From Desulfobacterium sp. (GTDB taxonomy: Bacteria; Desulfobacterota; Desulfobacteria; Desulfobacterales; Desulfobacteraceae), in contig JAEINR010000022.1 in the NCBI GenBank assembly GCA_016342325.1, positions 1 to 64,000 on the forward strand: a DNA stretch of 64,000 nucleotides, written 5' to 3'. Each line of letters starts with the position of its first letter. The stretch's first letter is position 1. Below, piece by piece: positions 8,376-16,061 of this stretch. The translations under genes were made by a program, and so were the position numbers. The notes beneath the pieces are model-generated. The model was not told the origin of the DNA. It saw only the letters and a list, made by a program, of their open reading frames with translations, and made no database searches.

Positions 8376-8446
8376 AGGCTCCCCCTTTTCCCTAATCGGT
8401 CGGACATCTCAGTGGGCGAAGGAGCAAAGGTAAAGCAGAGATTCAT
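8372..8446 (-). CDS. 24-codon ORF in the etfB-etfA junction, second repeat unit
   Basis: Starts with ATG at 8446 after GGAGGATCCG and ends TGA overlapping the etfA ATG (ATGA). It encodes MNLCFTFAPSPT and further residues, 24 in all, and is the second unit of a 71-bp tandem repeat. The peptide is very like the one from the upstream unit (MSFCFAFVPSPT start). It may act only to pass ribosomes from etfB to etfA; no independent function is indicated. Confidence 0.4.
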   Translation of the reverse strand: MNLCFTFAPSPTEMSDRLGKRGSL

Positions 8447-8517
8447 CGGATCCTCCTTTCCCTTAATGGGTCGGACAGTTCAGTGGGCGAAGGAACAAAG
8501 GCAAAGCAAAAACTCAT
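8443..8517 (-). CDS. 24-codon ORF in the etfB-etfA junction, first repeat unit
   Basis: The ATG at 8517 overlaps the etfB stop as ATGA; GGGGGATCCT precedes it. It encodes 24 residues beginning MSFCFAFVPSPTELSDPLRE and ends in a TGA that overlaps the next unit's ATG. The chain etfB, this ORF, the second ORF, etfA is four reading frames joined by three ATGA overlaps. Whether the peptide is stable is unknown. Confidence 0.4.
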   Translation of the reverse strand: MSFCFAFVPSPTELSDPLRERRIR

Positions 8518-9251
8518 AGGATCCCCCTTTCCCTTAATAGGTCGAACAGGGCAACGGCCTTGTCATCCACCGTTCCCCCAAGCACTCTCCCGGATCGGCT
8601 CTTCAGGGGCGCCTCCAGACGAACCAGGGTCTGGGTGTCGGCGGGCACCGCTTCCACGGCAAGGGTTTTGATGGTTTTTTTCGCCGCCTTGAGCACCTTG
8701 GAGAGACTTGGATAGCGGGGGCTGTTAATCCCCGCCTGGACAGTGATAAGGGCCGGAAGCGTCATTGCGAGGCAATCCCTCTCCCCCTTTTCCATCTCCC
8801 GCTCCACCTCGATTACGGCAGCTCCCGGAACAAGGGAGGTGGCAACCACGCCGGTGGCGCAGGCAAGGCCCATGAGTTCGGCAAGGATGGGGCCGGTCTG
8901 GCCCTCCATTCGGTCCTGGGACATGATACCGGTCACCACAAGGTCGTAGGCGCACCCCTTGACAGCCCCTGCTATCAATCCTGCCGTGACCGCCGACGAC
9001 CCATTTTGCTTGGGGTCCGAGACCAGGTGGCACCCGTTGTCCGCCCCCATGCCAAAGGCCCTTTTCACCACGGTTTCGGCCCCCTCCGGCCCAAGGGTAA
9101 TCACATCCACACCCCCATCAAGACCTGCTTCCTTAAACCGCTCTTTGATGCAAAGGGCCTCCTCAAGGGCGTACTCGTCAAACCGGTTCATGGCCTGGGT
9201 GTGGCCGTCCGGGGTTTCATTCACCTGTTTGATGCACACAAGAATCTTCAT
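8514..9251 (-). CDS. etfB: Electron transfer flavoprotein beta subunit
   Basis: 245 aa. It begins MKILVCIKQVNETPD, with NRFDEYALEEALCIKE near residue 24 and the AMP-binding signature region VVTGIMSQDRMEGQTGPILAE with LMGLACATGV near residues 105-140. It forms a heterodimer with EtfA to accept electrons from acyl-CoA dehydrogenases. It is first in the etf operon. A good sigma70-like promoter lies at 9302-9331 and a TetR-type palindrome just beyond it, shared with the acyl-CoA dehydrogenase operon at 14 kb. The 5' end has been duplicated upstream, giving a 15-residue leader peptide. Confidence 0.95.
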   Translation of the reverse strand: MKILVCIKQVNETPDGHTQAMNRFDEYALEEALCIKERFKEAGLDGGVDVITLGPEGAETVVKRAFGMGADNGCHLVSDPKQNGSSAVTAGLIAGAVKGCAYDLVVTGIMSQDRMEGQTGPILAELMGLACATGVVATSLVPGAAVIEVEREMEKGERDCLAMTLPALITVQAGINSPRYPSLSKVLKAAKKTIKTLAVEAVPADTQTLVRLEAPLKSRSGRVLGGTVDDKAVALFDLLRERGIL

Positions 9252-9304
9252 GGAAAGGTTTCACTCACCTGTTTGATGTAAACAAAAATCTTCATGGAAA
9301 GGTT
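9212..9304. repeat. 44-bp tandem duplication of the etfB 5' end
   Basis: Two copies of about 40 bp, 44 bp apart: GTTTCATTCACCTGTTTGAT inside etfB and GTTTCACTCACCTGTTTGAT upstream, each ending at CTTCATGGAAAGGTT. The duplication places a near copy of etfB codons 1-12 in front of the real start. Confidence 0.85.
9248..9295 (-). CDS. 15-residue leader peptide overlapping etfB
   Basis: MKIFVYIKQVSETFP, a copy of the EtfB N-terminus (MKILVCIKQVNETPD), ends with TGA that overlaps the etfB ATG as ATGA. It shares the AACCTTTCC context before its ATG. It probably couples translation into etfB. The alternative is a neutral by-product of duplication. Confidence 0.4.
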   Translation of the reverse strand: MKIFVYIKQVSETFP

Positions 9305-9331
9305 ATAGACACACAATGGAAGTCCGATCAA
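9302..9331 (-). promoter_or_regulatory. Probable sigma70 promoter of etfB
   Basis: On the minus strand TTGATC (9326-9331), an 18-base spacer and TATAAC (9302-9307), ending 7 bp before the leader-peptide ATG. The TetR-type palindrome begins 10 bp upstream of the -35 element. Confidence 0.5.
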
Positions 9332-9340
9332 GAAAAAAAG

Positions 9341-9350
9341 CGAACGTTCG
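9341..9350. promoter_or_regulatory. Putative TetR operator, site 1 (etfB/pncB)
   Basis: Perfect palindrome CGAACGTTCG, followed by TTCTATTTTT. The same 20-base string recurs at 13949-13968, upstream of the operon that encodes a TetR regulator. Two identical occurrences of such a string in one window point to a shared operator. Confidence 0.6.
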
Positions 9351-9447
9351 TTCTATTTTTCTCCATTCCCTTGCCCCAAAAAAATTTGACATTGCTAAGA
9401 TCGTGCAAAAAATATACATACACAGGAGGTGGACCCGTTTAATAGGG

Positions 9448-9535
9448 ATGTTTGCACTTGAATTGATACCCATGTGCCTAATTATAAAAAAAACGGGATC
9501 TCTTCACATGGGAAGCGCTATAACAGTTGAAATCA
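9448..9535 (+). promoter_or_regulatory. Leader segment shared with the 14-kb operon, pncB copy
   Basis: About 90 bp that match, with gaps, the segment at 14018-14113. Common blocks are GATGTTTGCA, TTGAAT, TGCCTAA, an A-rich run, and GCTATAAC before TTGAAA. Each copy contains an ORF start ATG TTT GCA, giving MFALE here and MFAFE in the other. Function unknown: leader peptide, RNA structure or protein site are all possible. Confidence 0.4.
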
Positions 9536-9562
9536 TCAGACCGTCATAAAGGAATTTTTACA

Positions 9563-10732
9563 ATGATCCAGAGCATACTTGATAATGACCTGTACAAGTT
9601 TACCATGCAACAGGCCGTACATATGCTGTATCCCCGGGTGGATGTGGAATATGTATTTATCAATCGCTCCCATACGCCCTTTCCAAAAGGGTTTGCAGAA
9701 AAGCTGCAGATTGAAGTGGACAAGATGCCTGGGTTCAGGCTCACCCAGGAGGAGAAGGAATACCTGGACCGGACCTGCTATTTCATGACCCCTGTCTACC
9801 TCGATTTTCTAGAACACTACACCTTTGACCCCAACGAGGTCTCCATCTCCCAGGACAACAGCGATCTTACGGTCGCCATCAAGGGTCCCTGGTACAGGAC
9901 CATCCTCTGGGAAGTACCCCTCATGGCCATCATCAGCGAGCTCTATTTTGTGATGACCAATGCCCAGCCCCTGCCGGACGAAGAGATAAAGGAGATCAAC
10001 CTCAACAAGGCCAGGATCCTGAGCCAGAACAACATCAAGTATGCCGATTTCGGCACCCGGCGCAGGTTCTCATCCTCCGGCCACGAAGGATTGATACGGG
10101 ACATCCTGGCCCTTGAGAACAACACCCTCATCGGCACCAGCAACGTCAACCTGGCAAGGCGGTTTAGGATCACTCCCATCGGCACCATGGCCCACGAGTG
10201 GATCATGTTCCACGGCGTGCTCAACGGCTACAGGATGGCCAACCCCACGGCGGTTGAGTCCTGGGCCGCCGTATTCCACGGTCACCTGGGCATTGCCTTG
10301 ACCGACACCTTTACCACGGAGATCTTTCTTTCCACCTTTGACACCCTCCACGCAAAGCTCTTCGACGGGGTACGCCACGACTCCGGCGATCCCATCGCGT
10401 TCATCGACCGAATCATAGCGCACTACGAGAAACTCCACGTGGATCCCATCACCAAGACCATCGTATTTTCCGACGGCCTGGACATCAAAAAGGCTGTGAA
10501 TATCCACAAGCACTGCATCGGCAGGATACGGGACTCCTACGGCATCGGCACCAACCTCACCAACGACGTGGGGGTCACCCCCCTCAACATGGTGATCAAG
10601 CTTGCAAAGTGCAGGACCGCCCCTGACAAGGACTGGCACAACGCCATCAAACTGTCCGACGATCTAGGCAAGCACACCGGCGACAGCGAAGAGCTGGCCC
10701 ATTGCATCAACGTCCTGGAGCGGGGGATTTGA
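9563..10732 (+). CDS. pncB: Nicotinate phosphoribosyltransferase
   Basis: 389 aa from the ATG at 9563 (AAGGAA upstream; the open frame extends further but without a ribosome site). It makes nicotinate mononucleotide from nicotinate and PRPP in NAD salvage. Family motifs: ILDNDLYKFTMQQAVHMLYP at the start, DFGTRRRFSSSGHEGLI near residue 170, and SNVNLARRFRITPIGTMAHE with WIMFHG near 200. VRHDSGDP near 270 belongs to the phosphoribosyl site. The 3' end overlaps the convergent histidine-kinase gene by 26 bp. It diverges from etfB across the TetR-type palindrome. Confidence 0.93.
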   Translation: MIQSILDNDLYKFTMQQAVHMLYPRVDVEYVFINRSHTPFPKGFAEKLQIEVDKMPGFRLTQEEKEYLDRTCYFMTPVYLDFLEHYTFDPNEVSISQDNSDLTVAIKGPWYRTILWEVPLMAIISELYFVMTNAQPLPDEEIKEINLNKARILSQNNIKYADFGTRRRFSSSGHEGLIRDILALENNTLIGTSNVNLARRFRITPIGTMAHEWIMFHGVLNGYRMANPTAVESWAAVFHGHLGIALTDTFTTEIFLSTFDTLHAKLFDGVRHDSGDPIAFIDRIIAHYEKLHVDPITKTIVFSDGLDIKKAVNIHKHCIGRIRDSYGIGTNLTNDVGVTPLNMVIKLAKCRTAPDKDWHNAIKLSDDLGKHTGDSEELAHCINVLERGI

Positions 10733-13700
10733 TCTCCAGGGAAAGGGCTTTTCGCTCCAGGGGCAACCGGATGGTAAAGCAGGTTCCCTTTCCCACGGAC
10801 GACGCCACCTCAATGGTTCCCCCGTGGTTCTCCGTGATGATGAAATAGGAGACCGAAAGGCCCAGTCCCGTTCCCTCCCGCACATCCTTGGTGGTGTAAA
10901 AAGGATCAAAGATCCGCTTGGCCGCCCCGGTTGCCATGCCAGGCCCGTTGTCTTGGATCTCCAACCGGACGTGCTCCCTTTCCTTTTGGATGCGGATGGT
11001 AAAGCAAGGGGGGCTTTCCTCTGGCAGGGCCTCCTGGACCATGGCCTGGGCACCGTTTTTAATGATATTAAAAAACACCTGCTGGATCTTGCTGCGCTCG
11101 CAGGGCACCAGGGGCAGGTCGATGGCATACTCCCGCTGTATGACGATGGATCGGAAATCGTACTTTTTCTTCAGACCGTAATCGTTTTCCGCGATCTCAA
11201 GGGTTGCGTCCATGAGGTCATCCATGGCGTGGCTTTCCACCACATCATTGCCCTTGCGGCTAAAGGAGAGCATGTTCTCTACGATGCGTGCGGCCCTTCC
11301 ACCGGCCGTGAGGGCGGATTCGGCAATGGAGAATATCTTTCGCTTTTCCATGTAGCGGCCGATGGCATCCAGGGGGATGCCGCACTCCGCTGCCGTTTTC
11401 ACGTTCACGGGCAAGGGATCCCTGAGCCGGCTGATCAGCACCTGGAGATTCTGCATGATCCCGGCCAGCGGATTGTTGATCTCATGGGCCATGCCCGCAG
11501 CAAGCCCTCCCACGGAAAGCATCTTTTCCGACTGGATCATCATCTCCTCCATGAACACCCGTTGGGAGACGTCCGTGATCAACACCACGGCCCCCTGGAT
11601 ACCCCCGGATCTCAAAGGGTAGACAATGATGTCAAAGTAGTTTGGATCACCCTTGTCCAGGCATTTCACCTTGGCATGGGTTTCAATGCTCTGGGTGGTG
11701 ACGGCATGCTCTATGGCGCCCATCAGCGAGGTAAACTGGGGCAGGAGCCCTGACAAAAGCCTGCCCTTGGCCCGATCCGGAGGGATGGTGGTAAAGGTCT
11801 CTGCCGCCTGGTTCCAGAGGGTGACCCTGGCGTCCACATCCACCCCCACCAGCACCGAGGGCATGGAATCGATGATCTCCTTAATGTAATTCCTTGTAAT
11901 ACTGAGCTCCCGGTGGGTCTCCCGGATGTGGGTGATGTCCGTGAGATTGACCACGGTGCCCAGCACGGTATTGTCTGTGTCCCGGTACACGGCCGCACTG
12001 ATGCTCACGTCCAGAACCCTACCGTCCCTGGTGGTGCGCCGGGTTTCAAAGGCGTGGCAGGTGTCGCTCCCCCGGGTGATGCGGATCGCCCGCTCTGTCT
12101 CCGCCAGGCTCTCCGGGGGCACAAAATCCAACTCTTTTCCCGCCACCTCGTTCAATTCCCAGCCAAACACCCGGGTAAAGGCGTTGTTGACAAAGCGAAT
12201 CTTACCCACGGTGTCATATAGGATGATGGAGTTGGGGGAGGTTTCAAGGATGGTTCTATGGCGCTTTTCATTGACCCTGAGGGTCTCTTCGACGATTTTT
12301 CTCTCGGTAAAATCCCTTCCTTCGGCAACAATGGCAACGGGCTTTCCAGTTGCGTCCACAACGGCCTTGAGGGAGTAATCAATGGCAACCCGTTTGCCGA
12401 ACCGGTCCAAATGCTCTTTTTCAGACCTGACAAACGCCCCCCCGGCACACCGGGTAATTTCCTGCTTCAGCAGATTTTTTCCCTGGTCGGCCAACGGCCA
12501 CCAGGGGGTATCCCAGAACGGTTCACCAACCACCTCGGAAAAATCGGCATCCACAAACGCCAGGGCGGTCTGGTTGACCTCCACGATATTGCCCGAAAGG
12601 TCCAGCAAAACAATGAAATTAAAAGCAGAGTTGAAGATGGCCCTGAACCGCTCCTCGCTCTGCTCAAGGGAGCGTTCAACCCTGCGACGGTTCTCCATCT
12701 CCTGGGAAAGATGTGCCATGAAGAGATCAAGATTGGCCGACAGCCGTTGCATCTCATCGGTGCTTTGATCCTCCACCCCCTTGAACCTGCCCCAGACAGA
12801 GCCCTCCATTTTCCGGGTGAGCCCGTCCAGGGATCGAGTCATCCCCTTGGCCAGGACCGCACTCACCCCAATGATGACAATAAGGATCGCAAGGGTGATA
12901 AAAATAATGGTCGAGCGGATGGTCTTCAGGGGCTTAAAAACATCCTCGGCATAGACCGATGACACCACCACCCACTCATACTCGGGAATAAACTTAAAGG
13001 TGGCGATCCGCTTGTGGGGACGGTCTTCGTCCGGGTTCTGCCACAGGTATTCCATTTTGCCCGTCTTCTTCCGGACGACTTCATGGGCGATCCTTGACTT
13101 GTTCTCGTCAATTTGATCAAAGAGGTTGCCCTTCATCCTGGGGTGGAGCACCAGGTTACCCGCCAGGTCTATGATGCTGGAATAGCCCTGCTTGCCGGGA
13201 TTGGCGGAGAAAATGCTCTCCCTTAAATCCTCGATATCGAGAAGATCCATGAACTCGGATCGGTAGGAAGTGACGGCGATGATCCAGTCCCAGGTCTCAA
13301 AATAGGCAAAGTACATGGCCTTGGGGTAGCTCCGGGTCTCGGAGGGATTCCGCCATTGATAGACCATATAGCCGCTCTTCTTTTGGATCATCTCATTGAT
13401 GAATTCAAAACCGGTGACATCCCTTCCGATAAGTTCCTTCTGGGGATGAAACAGGCCCCTGCCCCTGGAGTCGATGGCATAAATGTAACCGGTCTTGCCG
13501 ATGGTCTGTGACAAGAGGATCTCCACCGCCATCTCTTTTGCCTCGATCTCGCCCATTTCCCCCTGGAGATGCTTTTGATAAAAATACTCTAGGATATCAA
13601 GGTTTTTTTCAGCAACAGCCCGCAGGTGATTTTTGATCGAGAGGTCGACCGAGGTCTTGACAAGCTTGAGGATCATGGCAGTGGCGGTGTCAAGTTCAGA

Positions 13701-13844
13701 TTCGAGGTTGGCCCCCATGGTCGCGCCCACCTGGTGATAGATAAGGGTACTGCCCCCGGTGAACACCAAGGCAAAGCAGACACTATAGCTGAGAATCAAT
13801 TTGGAACGGATTCTCAGGTTGAGGAATTTTTCCCAAAAAGCCAT
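10707..13844 (-). CDS. Membrane sensor histidine kinase with Cache and three PAS domains
   Basis: 1045 aa from the ATG at 13844, chosen for GGGGAGAG just before it; the open frame extends 141 bp further but lacks a site. Order: membrane helix near residue 20, an extracytoplasmic double Cache-like region (GYIYAIDSRGRGLFHPQ and GYSSIIDLAGNLVLHPRMKG), second helix near 325, a HAMP-like linker, three PAS domains, HisKA with phospho-acceptor in MAHEINNPLAGI near residue 790, and HATPase with IKNGAQA and GTGLGLSVSYF. There is no receiver domain and no response regulator beside it, so it is an orphan kinase. The signal is unknown. Confidence 0.9.
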   Translation of the reverse strand: MAFWEKFLNLRIRSKLILSYSVCFALVFTGGSTLIYHQVGATMGANLESELDTATAMILKLVKTSVDLSIKNHLRAVAEKNLDILEYFYQKHLQGEMGEIEAKEMAVEILLSQTIGKTGYIYAIDSRGRGLFHPQKELIGRDVTGFEFINEMIQKKSGYMVYQWRNPSETRSYPKAMYFAYFETWDWIIAVTSYRSEFMDLLDIEDLRESIFSANPGKQGYSSIIDLAGNLVLHPRMKGNLFDQIDENKSRIAHEVVRKKTGKMEYLWQNPDEDRPHKRIATFKFIPEYEWVVVSSVYAEDVFKPLKTIRSTIIFITLAILIVIIGVSAVLAKGMTRSLDGLTRKMEGSVWGRFKGVEDQSTDEMQRLSANLDLFMAHLSQEMENRRRVERSLEQSEERFRAIFNSAFNFIVLLDLSGNIVEVNQTALAFVDADFSEVVGEPFWDTPWWPLADQGKNLLKQEITRCAGGAFVRSEKEHLDRFGKRVAIDYSLKAVVDATGKPVAIVAEGRDFTERKIVEETLRVNEKRHRTILETSPNSIILYDTVGKIRFVNNAFTRVFGWELNEVAGKELDFVPPESLAETERAIRITRGSDTCHAFETRRTTRDGRVLDVSISAAVYRDTDNTVLGTVVNLTDITHIRETHRELSITRNYIKEIIDSMPSVLVGVDVDARVTLWNQAAETFTTIPPDRAKGRLLSGLLPQFTSLMGAIEHAVTTQSIETHAKVKCLDKGDPNYFDIIVYPLRSGGIQGAVVLITDVSQRVFMEEMMIQSEKMLSVGGLAAGMAHEINNPLAGIMQNLQVLISRLRDPLPVNVKTAAECGIPLDAIGRYMEKRKIFSIAESALTAGGRAARIVENMLSFSRKGNDVVESHAMDDLMDATLEIAENDYGLKKKYDFRSIVIQREYAIDLPLVPCERSKIQQVFFNIIKNGAQAMVQEALPEESPPCFTIRIQKEREHVRLEIQDNGPGMATGAAKRIFDPFYTTKDVREGTGLGLSVSYFIITENHGGTIEVASSVGKGTCFTIRLPLERKALSLEIKSPAPGR

Positions 13845-13946
13845 CTCTCTCCCCATGGAATGGATTGAAAAAAGGACACTATAGCCATTCAAAACATTGA
13901 AAAGCAAGGATTTTTCACCGAAGATACACCGAAAGATAACAATAAA

Positions 13947-13960
13947 AACGAACGTTCGTT
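13947..13960. promoter_or_regulatory. Putative TetR operator, site 2 (kinase / phosphatase-ACAD operon)
   Basis: Perfect 14-bp palindrome AACGAACGTTCGTT, followed by CTATTTTTTC and then a TTGACT -35 element 10 bp later. The core and flank match site 1 before etfB. Confidence 0.65.
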
Positions 13961-13970
13961 CTATTTTTTC

Positions 13971-13999
13971 TTGACTTGAAGCCATGGAGGGATTAACGT
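13971..13999 (+). promoter_or_regulatory. Probable promoter of the phosphatase-ACAD operon
   Basis: TTGACT (13971-13976), a 17-base spacer, TAACGT (13994-13999). The operator-to-promoter spacing is like that at etfB. Confidence 0.45.
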
Positions 14000-14017
14000 G
14001 AACCCGTAAACAACAAC

Positions 14018-14113
14018 CATAGATGTTTGCATTTGAATGGATGCCTGCTTTGCCTAAATTTGTAATAAAAAATGGGCGCTATTCATCTGCGACACGCTAT
14101 AACTACTTGAAAG
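14018..14113 (+). promoter_or_regulatory. Leader segment shared with pncB, operon copy
   Basis: Aligns with 9448-9535 (ATGTTTGCATTTGAAT, TTTGCCTAAA, GCTATAAC, TTGAAA). Together with the operator, an ancestral segment of roughly 170-200 bp appears to have been duplicated between the two sites. Confidence 0.4.
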
Positions 14114-14120
14114 GTGACAC

Positions 14121-14828
14121 ATGGGAACCCTATGGTTCATACGCCACGGCCAGGCCTGTTTTGGTGCCGATGAGTACGATGCCCTCTCGGAAAATGGATG
14201 CCGCCAGGCCAAAGCCCTGGGCCACTACTTTGCCAGGGCCGGCATCGCATTTGACGCTGTCTACTCCGGCAGCATGAAGCGCCAGACAGAGACGGCAAAA
14301 CACGCCATGGCCACTGCCAACCACGGCGCCCCCATGGCCGGGCCCACCATCCTCAAGGAGTTCAACGAATACGATTTTGTGGCCATCATCAAGAGCCAGC
14401 TGCCGGCCATGGTCAGGGAAGACCCCTACATGGAAGAGCGGAGCAAAAACATATTCAAGGATGACGCCACCTTTGTGGAGCTGTTCAGCCTCATCTTCCA
14501 GCGATGGATCTCAGGTACCCACGACATCCCCGGGGCCGAGACCTTTGAAGCGTACAAGGGCCGCATCCGACAGGGCTTGGCCAAGGTGATCCGGGACAAC
14601 GGATCCTTGGGCAACACTGCGGTGTTCACCTCAGGGGGGGTGATCGGGGTGCTGGTTCAGATGGTGCTCAACCTCTCCCTTGATATCACCATGGAGACGG
14701 GCTGGCAGATCTGCAACGCCTCCATCAGCCGATTCCAGGTGAAGGATAACCGGCTGATCATGGCCGGGTTCAACGCCATCGCCCACCTTGAGATTGAAGG
14801 CAACCAAAACCTGATCACATATAGATAA
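14121..14828 (+). CDS. Histidine phosphatase superfamily protein (phosphoglycerate mutase fold)
   Basis: 235 aa. The catalytic motif LWFIRHGQACFGADEYDALS is at residues 4-23, with the conserved second-half arginine region YSGSMKRQTETAKHA near 55 and a C-terminal TSGGVIGVLV that replaces the usual (S)HGG-type His motif with SGG. Whether that change affects activity is unclear. It is the first gene of the TetR-linked acyl-CoA operon, 22 bp before the acyl-CoA dehydrogenase. In that setting a phosphatase for a phospho-acyl intermediate is conceivable, but this is inference. Confidence 0.85.
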   Translation: MGTLWFIRHGQACFGADEYDALSENGCRQAKALGHYFARAGIAFDAVYSGSMKRQTETAKHAMATANHGAPMAGPTILKEFNEYDFVAIIKSQLPAMVREDPYMEERSKNIFKDDATFVELFSLIFQRWISGTHDIPGAETFEAYKGRIRQGLAKVIRDNGSLGNTAVFTSGGVIGVLVQMVLNLSLDITMETGWQICNASISRFQVKDNRLIMAGFNAIAHLEIEGNQNLITYR

Positions 14829-14850
14829 ACGTTAATCAACGGAGGAAACC

Positions 14851-16059
14851 ATGGATTTTACCGTATCGGAAAAGATTCAGACCATTGTCCAGATGATCAA
14901 TGAGTTTGTGGACAAGGAGCTGATCCCTTTAGAACCGGAGTTTCTTGTAAAGGATTTCAAGACCATGCTGCCCGTGTTAAGGGAAAAGCAGGCCATGGTG
15001 AAAAAGATGGAGCTGTGGGCCCCCAACTTCCCTGTGGAGTGCGGCGGAATGGGCCTGTCTCTTCTGGAGCATGGACTGGTGTCGGAAGCCTTGGGCCGCT
15101 CCCCCCTGGGCCACTACGTGTTCTGGTGCCAGGCCCCGGATGCTGGAAACGTGGAGATCCTCCACCAATACGGCAATGACGCCCAGAAAGAGCGTTACCT
15201 CAATCCCCTGGTGCAGGGCGATATCCGATCCTGCTTCTCCATGACCGAGGTGGATATGCCCGGCTCCAACCCGGTGATGCTCGAAACAACCGCCGAAAAG
15301 GAAGGGGACGACTATGTGATCAACGGCCACAAATGGTACTCCTCATCGGCGGACGGGTCTGATTTTTCCATTGTCATGGCCGTGACCAACCCCGAGGCCC
15401 CCCCCTATCTCCAGGCCAGCATGATCATCGTGCCCACCAGCACCCCGGGCTTCAACATCGTCAGAAACATCCCGGTGATGGGCCATGAGGGAAGCGACTA
15501 CTTCAGCCATGCCGAAATCCTGCTCCAGAGCTGCCGGGTGCCCCGGGAAAACCTACTGGGCCCCGAAGGCCAAGGGTTTGTCATTGCCCAGGAGCGCCTG
15601 GGCCCGGGCCGGATCCACCACTGCATGCGGTGGCTGGGCATCTGCAACCGCTCCTTTGACCTCATGTGCCAAAGGGCCAACCACCGGGTGATCTCCCCCA
15701 ACGGCAAAACCCTGGGCACCCAGCAAACCATTCGAAACTGGATCGCCGAATCCAGGGCCGAGATCGACGCAGCAAGGCTCATGACCCTGAACGCAGCCTG
15801 GCAGATCGATCAGAACGGGGCATCCAATGCAAGGGAAGCCATCTCCACCATCAAATTTGTCGTGGCCAACACCATGAACCAGGTAGTGGACCGGGCGCTC
15901 CAGGTCCATGGGGGCCTTGGCATGACCGACGACACCATACTGGCATTTTTCTATCGCCACGAACGGGCGGCACGGATCTATGACGGCGCCGACGAGGTTC
16001 ACAAGATGAGCCTGGCCAAGCGGATCCTGCGCTCCTATGAAGGGAGAACCATCAAATAA
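14851..16059 (+). CDS. Acyl-CoA dehydrogenase, ACAD10/ACAD11-like
   Basis: 402 aa flavoprotein with the usual three domains. The FAD/substrate motif is CFSMTEVDMPGSNPVML near residue 125, then GHKWYSSSADGSDFSIVMAV near 162. The C-terminal part is QVHGGLGMTDDTILAFFYRH with ERAARIYDGADEVHKMSLAK. The IYDGADEVH stretch, where medium-chain enzymes read IYEGT, is what I associate with the ACAD10/11 branch. GGAGG precedes the ATG. A small-molecule kinase of the APH fold follows two genes later, the pair that is fused in mammalian ACAD10/11 and separate as LvaA/LvaC in Pseudomonas. It may therefore act on a phosphorylated 4-hydroxyacyl-CoA rather than a plain acyl-CoA. Confidence 0.9.
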   Translation: MDFTVSEKIQTIVQMINEFVDKELIPLEPEFLVKDFKTMLPVLREKQAMVKKMELWAPNFPVECGGMGLSLLEHGLVSEALGRSPLGHYVFWCQAPDAGNVEILHQYGNDAQKERYLNPLVQGDIRSCFSMTEVDMPGSNPVMLETTAEKEGDDYVINGHKWYSSSADGSDFSIVMAVTNPEAPPYLQASMIIVPTSTPGFNIVRNIPVMGHEGSDYFSHAEILLQSCRVPRENLLGPEGQGFVIAQERLGPGRIHHCMRWLGICNRSFDLMCQRANHRVISPNGKTLGTQQTIRNWIAESRAEIDAARLMTLNAAWQIDQNGASNAREAISTIKFVVANTMNQVVDRALQVHGGLGMTDDTILAFFYRHERAARIYDGADEVHKMSLAKRILRSYEGRTIK

Positions 16060-16061
16060 GC

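Larger units (their letters stand above)
8372..8547. repeat. 71-bp tandem duplication at the etfB/etfA junction
   Basis: ATG triplets on the minus strand fall at 8517, 8446 and 8375, exactly 71 bp apart, each preceded by a GG(G/A)GGA-type ribosome site and a match to CCTTTCCCTTAATNGGTCG. The last 30 bases of etfB form a third, partial unit. Since 71 is 2 modulo 3, each unit shifts frame and recreates the ATGA stop-start overlap. Confidence 0.85.

Noticed and set aside
9316-9549. 77-codon frame before pncB as a protein gene
   Set aside because: No ribosome site at its start; only the last 34 codons look like the shared leader, handled as a regulatory segment.
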